Shown here one piece after another: positions 35,513 to 45,621 of a DNA stretch of 64,000 bases (positions are counted from its first letter, which is position 1; every line of letters starts with the position of its first letter). Source of the stretch: an uncultured Lachnospiraceae bacterium (GTDB lineage Bacteria > Bacillota > Clostridia > Lachnospirales > Lachnospiraceae); contig CAKQXY010000012.1 in the NCBI GenBank assembly GCA_934292725.1, positions 12,528 to 76,527 of the forward strand, in the 5' to 3' direction. The notes beneath the pieces were generated by a model, which was given only the letters and a program-made list of their open reading frames with translations, did no database searches and was not told where the DNA came from. The translations under genes and the position numbers were made by a program.

Positions 35513-36697
35513 ATGAGAGTATTAATTTTATCGTGCGGTACGGGCGGAGGCCATAATGCAGCAGCAAGTGCGATGAAAGAAGCGTTAGAGGCGCGTGGTC
35601 ACAGTGCAGAGGTATTGAATCCATATACATTAAAAACTAATAAGCTGGCAAAAGTGATCGACAGTGTCTATGTACGGCTGGTGCAGATCTCTCCGACATT
35701 ATTTGGCTGTGTTTATAAAATTGGTGATGCCTACCGCAGACTGCCATGGCGTTCACCAGTCTATTTTGTAAATGCACAGATGGTTCCAGTTATGGATAAG
35801 TATTTAAAGGAAAATAAATATGACGCGATTTTAATGCCGCATCTGTTTCCGGCAGAGATGGTAACGCAGATGAAGGCAAAAGGGATCGATCTTCCACCAA
35901 CGATTTTTGTTGCAACTGACTATGTGTGTACCCCATTTACGGAAGAAACTAATTGTGATGCGTATGTAATTCCATCAAGACATGTAAGGTATGATTTTTT
36001 AAGAAGAGGAATACCAGAAGAAAAGATAAAATCGCTTGGCATTCCTGTTCGAAGGGAGTTTGCGAAAAAGGTTTCAAAAGAAGAAGCCAGAAAAGAGCTT
36101 GGATTAGAGGAGAATACGTTTTATCTGCTTGTAAGTGCAGGCAGCATGGGAGCGGGCGGAATTGTGAAAACAATTAAGCTTTTGTATCGTTGGTGCAAAA
36201 AGCAAAATAAGAAGCTTGAGAAAAAGCGTAAGAACGAGAATGAAAATCAGCGTCAGACAAAGTTAATTATTATATGTGGAAATAATAAGGTACTGTATGA
36301 GACACTGCAAAAGATTGTTGGCAATGATGATTGTGTTATATTGACTGGATTTACAAAGCAGATGGCACTTTATCTGAAGGCAAGTGATGTGTGTATTACA
36401 AAGCCAGGTGGTCTTTCAAGTACTGAGGCTGCAGTTGCAAATATACCATTTATACATGCAATGGCAATTCCAGGCTGCGAAACACGAAATCTTGAATTTT
36501 TTGAATCATGCGGCATGAGCATAGGTGTGAAAAAATCAAAGGGTCAACTGATTCGAGCAGTGAATAGAATCCAGGGTAAGGAGCTTTGTGAGACAATGAA
36601 GCTTGCACAAAGAAAATTTGTGCGTCCAGACAGCGGCATGGCAATATGCCGTCTGACAGAAAAAATGGTACAGGACAGACAAAATGTAAATTTATAG
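35513..36697 (+). CDS. Diacylglycerol glycosyltransferase (MGDG synthase/UgtP-like, GT28)
   Basis: The 394-residue protein starts LILSCGTGGGHNAAASAM, the nucleotide-sugar glycosyltransferase loop of the MGDG synthase/UgtP family. Its C-terminal half carries the donor site (LTGFTKQMALYLKASDVCITKPGGLSSTEA). It should add glucose or galactose to diacylglycerol at the inner membrane face, making glycolipid. AAGGAGGCG precedes the ATG. Monocistronic by position. Confidence 0.9.
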   Translation: MRVLILSCGTGGGHNAAASAMKEALEARGHSAEVLNPYTLKTNKLAKVIDSVYVRLVQISPTLFGCVYKIGDAYRRLPWRSPVYFVNAQMVPVMDKYLKENKYDAILMPHLFPAEMVTQMKAKGIDLPPTIFVATDYVCTPFTEETNCDAYVIPSRHVRYDFLRRGIPEEKIKSLGIPVRREFAKKVSKEEARKELGLEENTFYLLVSAGSMGAGGIVKTIKLLYRWCKKQNKKLEKKRKNENENQRQTKLIIICGNNKVLYETLQKIVGNDDCVILTGFTKQMALYLKASDVCITKPGGLSSTEAAVANIPFIHAMAIPGCETRNLEFFESCGMSIGVKKSKGQLIRAVNRIQGKELCETMKLAQRKFVRPDSGMAICRLTEKMVQDRQNVNL

Positions 36698-36744
36698 TAA
36701 CTACGATTTGACATGGTTCTAAACAGATGCAATTTAGTTACAAT

Positions 36745-36783
36745 TAAAAAAAGCCGGCGAGCCTTAGTGGCCAGCCGGTTTCT
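36745..36783 (-). terminator. Terminator of YoaK-like gene (minus strand)
   Basis: On the minus strand ACCGGCTGGCC pairs with GGCTCGCCGGCT and is followed by seven T (36745-36751). The 5' arm overlaps the last codons and stop of the gene. Confidence 0.75.
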
Positions 36784-37489
36784 TGTTTAATAGATCGTGT
36801 TCCCAGGTCAGATCCGCATGAGCGAGTCTGTAGAAAAGAATTAACAGAGGAACAAGAGCGATCCAGATTGATTTTTCATTCATAAATTTACAGAAGACTG
36901 AAAGTAAGAAAGCACCAACACAGAAGCAGACGATCATGCCAAGATGTTCCATACCACGATTAAAACCTTTCTGATCATGCTTTCTAACTAGCTTTGCAAC
37001 GCCAATTCCAACCTGACGAATATGGTTGGTGCAGAAGGTTGTTGCCATCGGAATACCCTCAGCCTGACGGAATGTATTATACTGCATTGAGGCAATAAAG
37101 TTAACAGCGACCTGAACAACAGGATCTGGTACTGTTGTTGGAATAAATCCAATGATAAAAAGAATAAGTGCTTCAAATCCAACAAGCCAAGTATCCCAAC
37201 GGAACAGGCCATAGTGCTTAATTGGTGTAGGGAGAATCTCGGAGGCAATCGCACCAAGAACATAAGCGGATATTGGAATAAAATAGAAAAGTGCATGCTT
37301 AAAGTTGCCTTCTCCAAGTGAAATTCCCAGCATCAAAAAGTTTGCCGTCTGTGCATTACAGAAAACACCGCCGCGTACAACATATGTGTAAGCACCCATA
37401 ATACCTGACGTCAGCATTAAAAGATAGAAAACACTTACATGTTCGCATGTAAGATAACCAGAAGAATCATGTCTCAATTTCAGAGTCAT
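36764..37489 (-). CDS. YoaK family (DUF1275) membrane protein
   Basis: The 241-residue protein has six hydrophobic segments and DUF1275 features (SGIMGAYTYVVRGGVFCNAQTANFLMLG; SMQYNTFRQAEG; TTFCTNHIRQ). AAGGAGATG lies upstream of the ATG at 37489. The family is uncharacterised and may transport small molecules. It stands alone, convergent with the glycosyltransferase gene and divergent from the XRE-aminotransferase gene. Confidence 0.88.
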   Translation of the reverse strand: MTLKLRHDSSGYLTCEHVSVFYLLMLTSGIMGAYTYVVRGGVFCNAQTANFLMLGISLGEGNFKHALFYFIPISAYVLGAIASEILPTPIKHYGLFRWDTWLVGFEALILFIIGFIPTTVPDPVVQVAVNFIASMQYNTFRQAEGIPMATTFCTNHIRQVGIGVAKLVRKHDQKGFNRGMEHLGMIVCFCVGAFLLSVFCKFMNEKSIWIALVPLLILFYRLAHADLTWEHDLLNKKPAGH

Positions 37490-37643
37490 TGCAGAACATC
37501 TCCTTAATGAAATAGTAGTGTAAAGAATATCAAGTACACTTCATATTATTATAAAGCAAAAAGTGATTTTGGACTATGCACGAAAGGGACAAAAAAAAGA
37601 TGAAAAACATGACGGAAGTTGTCAGTTTCGGGGAAAAGAATAG

Positions 37644-37705
37644 AAAGTTCAAAATACTGAACTTTTAAAATAAAACTTGAACTTTTACGATTACCGTGCT
37701 ATAGT
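37644..37705 (+). promoter_or_regulatory. Promoter and palindromic operators of XRE-aminotransferase gene
   Basis: TTGAAC (37677-37682), 17 bp, TATAGT (37700-37705) form the promoter. A perfect inverted repeat AAAGTTCA-6-TGAACTTT (37644-37665) lies just upstream. A third half-site TTGAACTTTT (37677-37686) covers the -35 box, and a further TTGAAC sits at 37720-37725. The layout suggests autoregulation by the HTH domain of the gene product. Confidence 0.6.
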
Positions 37706-37745
37706 GTGCATGTAGGAAATTGAACTAAGATGATAAGGAGTGTAT

Positions 37746-39260
37746 ATGGCAGCGTTTGCAGAACGATTGAAAGAGGCTATGGAATTAAAGGGGCTGAAAC
37801 AGGCTGATGTTATTCGTCTGGCACAGCCATTTGGAGAGCCGGTCGGCATTCGGATCGGCAAGAGCCATATGAGTCAGTATGTGAGTGGCAAGACAGAGCC
37901 AAGGCGTGATATTTTAAAGGTTTTGGCACAGGCGCTTGAGGTAGATTATTTGTGGCTTGAGGGCGATGATGTGGCAATGACAGCAGACAGTCAGCCGGCA
38001 AAAGAGCAGCAGAGTAAAAATTCATGGAGTATAGGAGAAGACGGTATGAGAACATTTAATAAATCATCAAAGCTGGACAATGTATTGTATGATGTGAGAG
38101 GACCGGTTGTAGAGGAAGCAAAGAGAATGGAAGATGCAGGTATGCATGTTTTGAAATTAAACATCGGAAATCCAGCACCGTTTGGTTTTCGTACACCAGA
38201 AGAAGTTATCTTTGATATGCGTCAGCAGCTTACTGAGTGTGAGGGCTACTCTGATTCTAAGGGCTTATTCTCAGCAAGAAAGGCTATCATGCAGTATGCT
38301 CAGCTAAAGAATCTTCCGAATGTTACGATCAATGACATTTATACGGGAAATGGTGTCAGCGAGCTTATCAATCTGTCTATGCAGGCACTTCTTGATGAGG
38401 GAGATGAGATTTTAATTCCGTCACCTGATTATCCTCTGTGGACAGCAACAGCTACACTTGCCGGTGGAAAGGTTGTTCACTATGTTTGTGATGAACAGGC
38501 AGAATGGTATCCTGATATGGATGATATTAAAAAGAAGATCACAGACCGTACAAAGGCCATTGTTTTGATTAATCCAAATAATCCGACTGGTGCACTATAT
38601 CCAAAGGAAGTATTGATGGAGATTGTAAAAATTGCAAGAGAGCATCAGTTAATCATTTTCTCAGATGAGATTTATGATCGTCTTGTTATGGATGGAGAAG
38701 AGCATATCTCAATTGCATCGCTGGCACCAGATCTGTTTTGCGTAACATTCAGCGGCCTTTCTAAATCTCACATGATTGCAGGTTTTCGTATTGGCTGGAT
38801 GATATTAAGCGGAAAGAAGGAACTGGCAAAAGATTATATTGAAGGCTTGAACATGCTGTCAAACATGCGACTTTGCTCAAATGTGCCGGCACAGTCTATC
38901 GTACAGACTGCACTTGGAGGCTATCAGAGCGTAAATAACTATATTATCCCAGGCGGCCGTATTTATGAGCAGAGAGAGTATATCTATAAGGTATTAAATG
39001 ATATTCCGGGTATAAGTGTTGTAAAGCCAAAGGCAGCTTTTTATGCCTTCCCAAAGATCGATACAAAACGCTTTAATATCGTAGATGATGAGAAATTTGC
39101 TCTTGATTTCTTAAAGGAAAAGAAGGTTCTTATCGTACATGGAGGCGGCTTTAATTGGAAGCAGCCAGACCATTTCCGCATTGTATATCTGCCGCGTATT
39201 GAGATACTTGAGGAATCATTAAACAATCTGCGTGATTTCTTATCGACATATCAGCAGTAA
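37746..39260 (+). CDS. XRE-type HTH fused to class I aminotransferase (AlaA/AspC-like)
   Basis: ATG 37746 has AAGGAG at 37735-37740. The in-frame GTG at 37740 lies at the ribosome site and is less likely. Residues about 5-70 are a Cro/CI HTH (ERLKEAMELKGLKQADVIRL, then KSHMSQYVSGKTEP). A linker follows, and a complete fold-type I aminotransferase spans about 100-504, with PLP lysine K340 (FSGLSKSHMIAGFRIGW) and NPNNPTGALY. The enzyme part resembles alanine aminotransferase AlaA. The arrangement parallels MocR regulators, which use a GntR HTH instead. Catalytic residues look intact, so it may be both enzyme and regulator. Confidence 0.88.
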   Translation: MAAFAERLKEAMELKGLKQADVIRLAQPFGEPVGIRIGKSHMSQYVSGKTEPRRDILKVLAQALEVDYLWLEGDDVAMTADSQPAKEQQSKNSWSIGEDGMRTFNKSSKLDNVLYDVRGPVVEEAKRMEDAGMHVLKLNIGNPAPFGFRTPEEVIFDMRQQLTECEGYSDSKGLFSARKAIMQYAQLKNLPNVTINDIYTGNGVSELINLSMQALLDEGDEILIPSPDYPLWTATATLAGGKVVHYVCDEQAEWYPDMDDIKKKITDRTKAIVLINPNNPTGALYPKEVLMEIVKIAREHQLIIFSDEIYDRLVMDGEEHISIASLAPDLFCVTFSGLSKSHMIAGFRIGWMILSGKKELAKDYIEGLNMLSNMRLCSNVPAQSIVQTALGGYQSVNNYIIPGGRIYEQREYIYKVLNDIPGISVVKPKAAFYAFPKIDTKRFNIVDDEKFALDFLKEKKVLIVHGGGFNWKQPDHFRIVYLPRIEILEESLNNLRDFLSTYQQ

Positions 39261-39299
39261 CCTTCGCAAAAACTTAAAGAAACCGTAAGAATCACTTCC

Positions 39300-39328
39300 T
39301 TGTGTTTGAGATATCGCTGTGCTATAGT
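39300..39328 (+). promoter_or_regulatory. Promoter of VWA-tubulin-like cluster
   Basis: TTGTGT (39300-39305), 17 bp, TATAGT (39323-39328), 67 bases before the VWA gene start. No other promoter is obvious within the four-gene cluster. Confidence 0.55.
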
Positions 39329-39395
39329 AAAAGAAAAAGCTGTGTCGAAAGATGCAAAACAGTGCAGTCAAATGTGATGCGCATGGGGAGGCCGG

Positions 39396-41879
39396 ATGAA
39401 AAAACAAATTATACTTTTTGTGCTCCTGTTGTCGCTTATGACAGCAGGAGTTTTTTCTTTACAGAATACGATTGGCTATGCAAGCGAGTCATCAGGAAGA
39501 AAGATCGTGACTATTGTTTTTGATGATTCATTTAGTATGGCAAATGAGAATCGCTACTCGAATGCTAATTATGCGATTCAGGCATTTATTGCGCTTTTAA
39601 ATGAAGAGGATGAGCTTCATTTAATTTATATGAGTGATGCTGCAAGACAGCTGGCGGCGCAGCCGGGAAATTTTGATCCATCAGCGATTGCAAAAGATAT
39701 TGACCTGACAAATCCGCAATCAGGTGCCGATCAGGTTAGAAACAATCCATGGCAGGGTGCAGGAACACCGTTTGGTGCAGTGCAGATGGGATATAATGAA
39801 TTATTGTCTCATGAAGATACTGATCCTTCCACACAATATTATCTGATCGTATTGTCAGATGGTGGTTTTATGGATGATGCGACAAATCAGATTACGATTG
39901 ACACTGGGACTGTGCAGGGACAGTTTGAATCATTTTATGGAACATTGATGCCAAACCAGACACATATGAATACATATTATTTGGCAATTGGTGCAGAGGC
40001 GGTAGCGCTTACTGATCGGCCAGATCTTAACTTTCATGCGCAGACGGCATCAGATGGCCAGAGTATGATTCATGCAATAGGAGCGTTGGCGGATACTATT
40101 TCAGGCCGCTATCGTCTTGATGCTTCAGAGATTTCTGTTTCTGATACGCTTGTCAGTTTTACCAGCGCACTGCCATTAAAGAGTGTGTCCTTTTTATCGC
40201 AGGGAAGAGAGGCAGCAGTATCTTCTGTCACTGGACCAAATGGCGAAAACTATGAAATAAGGCGAAACGTGACTCTTGCACCAGATGGCTACAATGCCGA
40301 TCCATCACTTTTTGGAAATGCAATCGTGACAGATGCAGGTGGTGCGAATATGCCTGCTGGTACATATCAGGTGCAGTTTACAGCAGGAGTTGATCCAGGC
40401 AGTCTGAATGTTATGATTGAGCCGGCTGTGGAGTGCCGTTTGGCTGTACAATATAATGGGGAGACAGTTTCGGCGGAAAAATTAGCAGAAATTCCAGAGG
40501 GAGAGACTGTTACGATCACGGCGCAGGCCGTTGAGAGCGGAACAGATACGGTAGTTGATAGTTCCTTTTTAGAGGAAGGAACTGCCAATACACTTGTCTA
40601 CGAGGTAGATGGAAATGAAATTGCACGTTCCGATACAGGTGAGCTGACGATCACTTTGCAGCTTGGTGTGGGACGCATAAGCGGACAAATACAGATGCCA
40701 GGCTTTTTGCCAAAGACGGCAGATGAGCGTTTTACGACAAAGTCAAAAGTTGTATATCGTGTAGAATCAGATGCAGCAGATGTATCCGTGCGTCAGAATG
40801 AGTTAGATTCCTGCGAAGAAATTCGCTTTTATCTTACAGCAGATGGCGTGAAAATGAGTGCTGAGGAAGCAAAGAATTATCCGCTTTCCACGCCAGTATT
40901 AACTGGTGCAGAGGTGGAGTATGAGTGGTACCAGGATGAGGAAAGTGGTGAGTGGATTTTTAAGCCAAAGGGTGAAACAGACAGTACTGGTACACTTACG
41001 GTTTATGTAGAAAATGAAGAATTAGAAGCATCAGGTCAGGCAGTTATTGAGGTAATTCCAAAGATACATTATCAGATCATACAGACTGGCGGACAGGATG
41101 CAAGCGTTGGGCAAACCGCTCTTGGTCGAATGGAGCCGATTTCATTCCAGATTACCGCAGACGGCGTGGCACTTAATAAAAAGGAAATCGAAGCATTAAA
41201 GACAGGACTAAACTTAAGCGTTGCATTTACAAATCGTTCCTTCTTTATCTGGAAGACAGGCGATCAGGACGGTGGCATCTCAGGCAGATGGCACATCGAA
41301 GAAGATGGAAACTGTGTTTACCAGCCACGTGGCCTTAGCTGGTTTTACGGAACGGGTGAGGTGACACTCGAACTTCCAGAGGAGGCATCATGCACGGCAG
41401 TTTTTACAATAGAGGAAAGAAGTTTTCTTTATTGGATACCGATTGGATTTGTCTTATTCTCACTTTTTCTTCTCTGGTGTATCATAGGCTGGATTCGTCA
41501 GCCTAAATTCAACAATCAGATCATGGAGATTGTGGTATATACAAAGTTTGGAAGTGCAATTCAGGAATCACCGCGCATCAAGGTTATGAAGCGGCGCATC
41601 GGATTGATTCCATATCGTGCATGCCGAATGCGTGTAGGTGATCTTGTATTTATTGCAGCGCCAGGCCGAAAAATCGTATTAGATAAGGATTGTGTGAGAG
41701 GACGCGTTGTATATTCAGGTAAGGTTCGGTTTATGGGAAGAAGTGCAGGAAACATGAAACGTTTGCTTCGTATGATGGAACCGGCAAAGCGTGATGTGCG
41801 CATGGTGCGCGGCATGGAACTTTATGTGGCACCAGATAAAAATGCACAGGCGCTGACGGGATACCGTATTACAGGGTAA
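39396..41879 (+). CDS. Exported, membrane-anchored VWA-domain protein
   Basis: The 827-residue protein has a signal peptide (residues 1-29, KKQIILFVLLLSLMTAG) and a von Willebrand A domain (about 34-235). Its MIDAS motif is complete at D43-x-S45-x-S47 (VFDDSFSM). Several beta-rich, possibly Ig-like modules follow (240-670), then one membrane helix near 677-699 and a basic cytosolic tail of ~125 residues with a possible small beta domain. The topology puts the VWA ligand domain outside and the tail next to the tubulin-like protein encoded 10 bases downstream. GGGGAGG precedes the ATG. Partner and ligand are unknown. Confidence 0.85.
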   Translation: MKKQIILFVLLLSLMTAGVFSLQNTIGYASESSGRKIVTIVFDDSFSMANENRYSNANYAIQAFIALLNEEDELHLIYMSDAARQLAAQPGNFDPSAIAKDIDLTNPQSGADQVRNNPWQGAGTPFGAVQMGYNELLSHEDTDPSTQYYLIVLSDGGFMDDATNQITIDTGTVQGQFESFYGTLMPNQTHMNTYYLAIGAEAVALTDRPDLNFHAQTASDGQSMIHAIGALADTISGRYRLDASEISVSDTLVSFTSALPLKSVSFLSQGREAAVSSVTGPNGENYEIRRNVTLAPDGYNADPSLFGNAIVTDAGGANMPAGTYQVQFTAGVDPGSLNVMIEPAVECRLAVQYNGETVSAEKLAEIPEGETVTITAQAVESGTDTVVDSSFLEEGTANTLVYEVDGNEIARSDTGELTITLQLGVGRISGQIQMPGFLPKTADERFTTKSKVVYRVESDAADVSVRQNELDSCEEIRFYLTADGVKMSAEEAKNYPLSTPVLTGAEVEYEWYQDEESGEWIFKPKGETDSTGTLTVYVENEELEASGQAVIEVIPKIHYQIIQTGGQDASVGQTALGRMEPISFQITADGVALNKKEIEALKTGLNLSVAFTNRSFFIWKTGDQDGGISGRWHIEEDGNCVYQPRGLSWFYGTGEVTLELPEEASCTAVFTIEERSFLYWIPIGFVLFSLFLLWCIIGWIRQPKFNNQIMEIVVYTKFGSAIQESPRIKVMKRRIGLIPYRACRMRVGDLVFIAAPGRKIVLDKDCVRGRVVYSGKVRFMGRSAGNMKRLLRMMEPAKRDVRMVRGMELYVAPDKNAQALTGYRITG

Positions 41880-41889
41880 GCAGAAAGGT

Positions 41890-44800
41890 ATGGGTATTGG
41901 TATGGATGCATATGAGCAGATGGGAAGAGAACTTTTTGAAAAAAGTCAGGGTGCACCGATATTGCTTATTGGTATGGGCGGTGTCGGAGGCCGCATTGTG
42001 GCACAGATAGATAAAATGCTGGCAAAGGATTCACCAAGGCGCGATAAGGTGGCGATTCTTGCAATTGACACAAATGTAAAGGACCTTCGAAAGCTGCGTG
42101 AGCAGGGAATAGAGACAATTCAGATCAGCGATGAGCGTCTGGTTCGTCAATATTTGAAGGATCATCCTCAGTATATGAGTTGGTTCCCGAATAACATTTT
42201 TTTGAATAACAGAGGAATGCTTGAGGGAGCCGGACAGATTAGAGCAATCTCAAGACTCGCAGCACTTGCTGCAGAGGAAGAAGGAAAGTTTCGTCCGATT
42301 GAAGAGGCAGTCAGAAAAATTGCAGCTGTCACGGGAAGCGGATTAAAGGAAAATATCATGACGATGGTTGTCGGATCAATATGTGGCGGTACAGGAGCCG
42401 GCATGTTTATCCAGATCCCATTTTATGTCAAAAAAATCATTCAAAAGGTGCTTGCAATTCCAAATGTGATGGTTAGAGGCATGTTTTTGGGACCTGATAT
42501 TATGGCACCTATTCAGCCGGGAGATTTAAATCGTCAGGCTGTATATGTTAATGCATATGCCTGCCTAAAAGAATTAAATGCGTTTTATCTATTGCAGAGA
42601 CGTGATGCCTCATCGTCACTTCTTCGCATGGAATATTATGATTACGGAGAAAATGAGGATCTTGAGGCAGAGGTGATGGAGTCGCGTCAGATGTATCAGG
42701 CGATTGCAAAGGATCTTTCGTCAAAGGGAGTGGCTGTACTAGATGAAGAAATACCAGAGGAGGTACAGGAGGAATATCTAAAGCGAAACGGAACTATTCC
42801 ATATGATCATCTGTTTTTATTTGACAGCAGCTTTAATGGCGGCACGATCGGTCAAAAGCAGTTAGCCGAGGTAGAGCGCATGATTGCGTCCATGGCGTAT
42901 GTGCATCTTCTTACAGATGTAGGAGAAAATGCGCTGTCTGTTGAGGATAACTTTATTCTTTCCACAATTGGAAGCAATGGTATGGCACGCTTTGGAAGTG
43001 CAGGTCTTTGCAAGATTATTTATCCTGGTGAGCAGATAATGCAGTATTGCTCAATGAGATGGATCACAGAGCTTGTTGATTCTTATTGGATGCGCATTGA
43101 TAAGCGTTTTGAGGAAGAACTTATTCTGGCAAGGGAAGAACAGGCAATGAATCCGCGTATTCAGCTGCCTGGAATTATCGAGCGTTATCAGGAGATTTTT
43201 TTGGAGGAGACATCAGGAGAATATGCAAGTATGGCATCATTATATGCTCAGGTTTTCATGCAGAGTGATGATGGAACAGATTTTTCACTTGCAGACCGCT
43301 TTTTGGAGCAGATTGAGGAGATGATAGAGGATGCGACTTCAAAGGAAAGCCTGCAGCGCCTTGGAGAATCATGCATGGATATTTCTATTGATCAATGGAT
43401 TCAGTCGCCAGAAGCAGCAAGACAGGGAGTAGCAACAAATAAGCAGTCAATTAGAAATTATAGAGCTGCTGTCATGAAGGTTATTGATGATACGAAATAT
43501 TCACTTCCAAACCAAATGATTCCGGCAACGCTTAGCGCAATGATTCAGATGAGTGACCGCGACAGCTGTATTGCTCAGATTCTTGGTCGTGTGCATCCGA
43601 TTGCGGCTCGTTACCTTTTATATGCGATTTTAGAGCAGACTGCGGCACGGGCAAGAGAGGCGAATGAGGATTGCTTTGGACTTGAGCTTGATCTGATCAG
43701 CACGGCAGATTATGATATAAGCGGCAAAAATCCAGGACTTCCGATAGAGGCTATTCTTGGAAAAAGGATGAATCGCAAACAAATGCGTCAGGTACTTGAG
43801 GTGTATGAGGATGCGTCTGGAAGAACAGCTGCAAATTTGACTGCATATTTATCGGCGCAGCTTCGCGCAAATGTTTATGAGACGCTGCAAAAACGTCTTG
43901 AAAAGCTGTGTGATCTGTACAGACGTTTTTTCAATGTATTAGAAAGTTCTACGGATGATCTTAGAAGACAGATTCGCGAGCTCAAAACGATGGGAAGACA
44001 GTCATCTGTAGGAGAACAATATATTTGCTGCAGTGAACCGTGTCTGGAAGCATTATATGAAAGATTTGCTCTTCTGTGTCAGAATACGGGTGCCGAGCTT
44101 CCACAGGAGTCAGCAAGAATGATTCTTCGAAATATTTACGGAGAGATGGAGCTGGAATTAAAGAAAAACAATATGGAAGACCGCCGCAGAGAGGATATGG
44201 CTTATAATAACCGCATGAGGACGATATTTAATCAGGCGGTGGCAGAGGTGATGCAGCAAAAAGCGCGTGAGCAGGCTTCTTCTGTAGTGGAAATAAGTAT
44301 ATATGATGCATTTGCACTTGAGATGCAGACAGAGCTTGGCATTGTGCGTGAGCATGATCGTGTCCATTATGATGCAATGCTGGATGCATGGATTAAAAGC
44401 AAGGTATCAGCTGCCATGACAATGGCACAGCCTTGGATCGGCATATGCAATACAGTTGGTGCGACAACTATGTCTGTTTATCTTGCAATGCATCCTGACA
44501 ATGCTGTTAGAATGGATAATACACCATCTGTCGAGGCGACAGCAGCACGTTATTTAAAAGAACGCACAACACCACAGGGTCATGCAGTTACTGTACTGAT
44601 CCATGATAATTTCCGCCAGAATGAATTGATTTGCTATAAGGCACGCTACAACTTGCTCATTGAAAATCTTGATAAATTCAAACGGGCAGGCGAGGCACAT
44701 CGCTACTATGAGCAGCGAATCAACCGTATTGGTCAGCTGCCAGGTACGTCAAGAGAATCAGAGATCATTACTGTAATCAATCCTCATTTAAATAAATATT

Positions 44801-45588
44801 GGTGCGAGGAAGGTTTTCTTCCAAGTATTTATCCAGCGCAGCGAATTGTGGATGAAAAAAATAACATGCGAGCCTTTTTCTATGCACTAACACTTGAAAA
44901 GCCTTGCTGTGTGCGTTTGAAAAATACTAAGGGGAAAATATCATGGTGGTTTCTTCGTGGTATGGATACGATACGTGTCAAGGCAGCTGGAGTGCCTATT
45001 GCAAGCTCATATGCAGATCTGTATGAAGCAATGAAATTTAACAGGGATATGAAATATACACTTTTATATTATGGAAAAAATCATCTGCATCGCATAAAGG
45101 CTCAAAGTATGCAGGATCAGCTAGAGCAGGAAATTTACACGCAGCCAATAATTGCTGATATGATTCAGCAGGAGAAAGAGCCAGACGATGAAAACATGCT
45201 TGATATTTTTGAAAAGATGTCAAGAAGTATGGAAAGTGCACATTTTAATCGTCTGCTAGAGGGATTGGCACAGTTTATTCGTGAGTATTGTGAGTACATG
45301 TTTGATAAAGATGAGGTCAAGGTAATATACGCATGCCGAAATATAAGAAATGCTATTGCCACCTTCTCAAAGCTTTATCAAAGAAGCAAACAGGAAAAGC
45401 TTACCTACAGAGAGGAACATTTATTGTCAGTTTTTCTTGAGCTTTATGAAGAAGATGACATGGCAGATTCAAATGCAGGATTAAGCAAAGTACTTTATGA
45501 TACTGAGGATCCGGATGCAGAAGCTGCAGCCGCAAAAGATGAGCCGGGCGAGAAAATTTTTACAGATGATTATGATGATCTGGCCTAA
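41890..45588 (+). CDS. Large tubulin/FtsZ-like GTPase family protein
   Basis: The N-terminal ~400 residues fit a tubulin/FtsZ fold. ILLIGMGGVGGRIVAQI matches the first nucleotide loop and VAILAIDTNVKDLRKL the IAINTD-type strand. The tubulin signature lies at residues 162-173 (GSICGGTGAGMF; consensus GGGTG[S/T/A]G). The remaining ~800 residues are helical and unassigned, making the 1232-residue protein three times the size of FtsZ. No membrane helix is seen. Tubulin-like families in operons with VWA proteins have been proposed to act in membrane remodelling; this one also sits with two large membrane proteins. Start 41890 or 41902. Confidence 0.85.
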   Translation: MGIGMDAYEQMGRELFEKSQGAPILLIGMGGVGGRIVAQIDKMLAKDSPRRDKVAILAIDTNVKDLRKLREQGIETIQISDERLVRQYLKDHPQYMSWFPNNIFLNNRGMLEGAGQIRAISRLAALAAEEEGKFRPIEEAVRKIAAVTGSGLKENIMTMVVGSICGGTGAGMFIQIPFYVKKIIQKVLAIPNVMVRGMFLGPDIMAPIQPGDLNRQAVYVNAYACLKELNAFYLLQRRDASSSLLRMEYYDYGENEDLEAEVMESRQMYQAIAKDLSSKGVAVLDEEIPEEVQEEYLKRNGTIPYDHLFLFDSSFNGGTIGQKQLAEVERMIASMAYVHLLTDVGENALSVEDNFILSTIGSNGMARFGSAGLCKIIYPGEQIMQYCSMRWITELVDSYWMRIDKRFEEELILAREEQAMNPRIQLPGIIERYQEIFLEETSGEYASMASLYAQVFMQSDDGTDFSLADRFLEQIEEMIEDATSKESLQRLGESCMDISIDQWIQSPEAARQGVATNKQSIRNYRAAVMKVIDDTKYSLPNQMIPATLSAMIQMSDRDSCIAQILGRVHPIAARYLLYAILEQTAARAREANEDCFGLELDLISTADYDISGKNPGLPIEAILGKRMNRKQMRQVLEVYEDASGRTAANLTAYLSAQLRANVYETLQKRLEKLCDLYRRFFNVLESSTDDLRRQIRELKTMGRQSSVGEQYICCSEPCLEALYERFALLCQNTGAELPQESARMILRNIYGEMELELKKNNMEDRRREDMAYNNRMRTIFNQAVAEVMQQKAREQASSVVEISIYDAFALEMQTELGIVREHDRVHYDAMLDAWIKSKVSAAMTMAQPWIGICNTVGATTMSVYLAMHPDNAVRMDNTPSVEATAARYLKERTTPQGHAVTVLIHDNFRQNELICYKARYNLLIENLDKFKRAGEAHRYYEQRINRIGQLPGTSRESEIITVINPHLNKYWCEEGFLPSIYPAQRIVDEKNNMRAFFYALTLEKPCCVRLKNTKGKISWWFLRGMDTIRVKAAGVPIASSYADLYEAMKFNRDMKYTLLYYGKNHLHRIKAQSMQDQLEQEIYTQPIIADMIQQEKEPDDENMLDIFEKMSRSMESAHFNRLLEGLAQFIREYCEYMFDKDEVKVIYACRNIRNAIATFSKLYQRSKQEKLTYREEHLLSVFLELYEEDDMADSNAGLSKVLYDTEDPDAEAAAAKDEPGEKIFTDDYDDLA

Positions 45589-45621
45589 ACAAAAGCAGTG
45601 CGATAGTAAGGGGGTGAAAAG

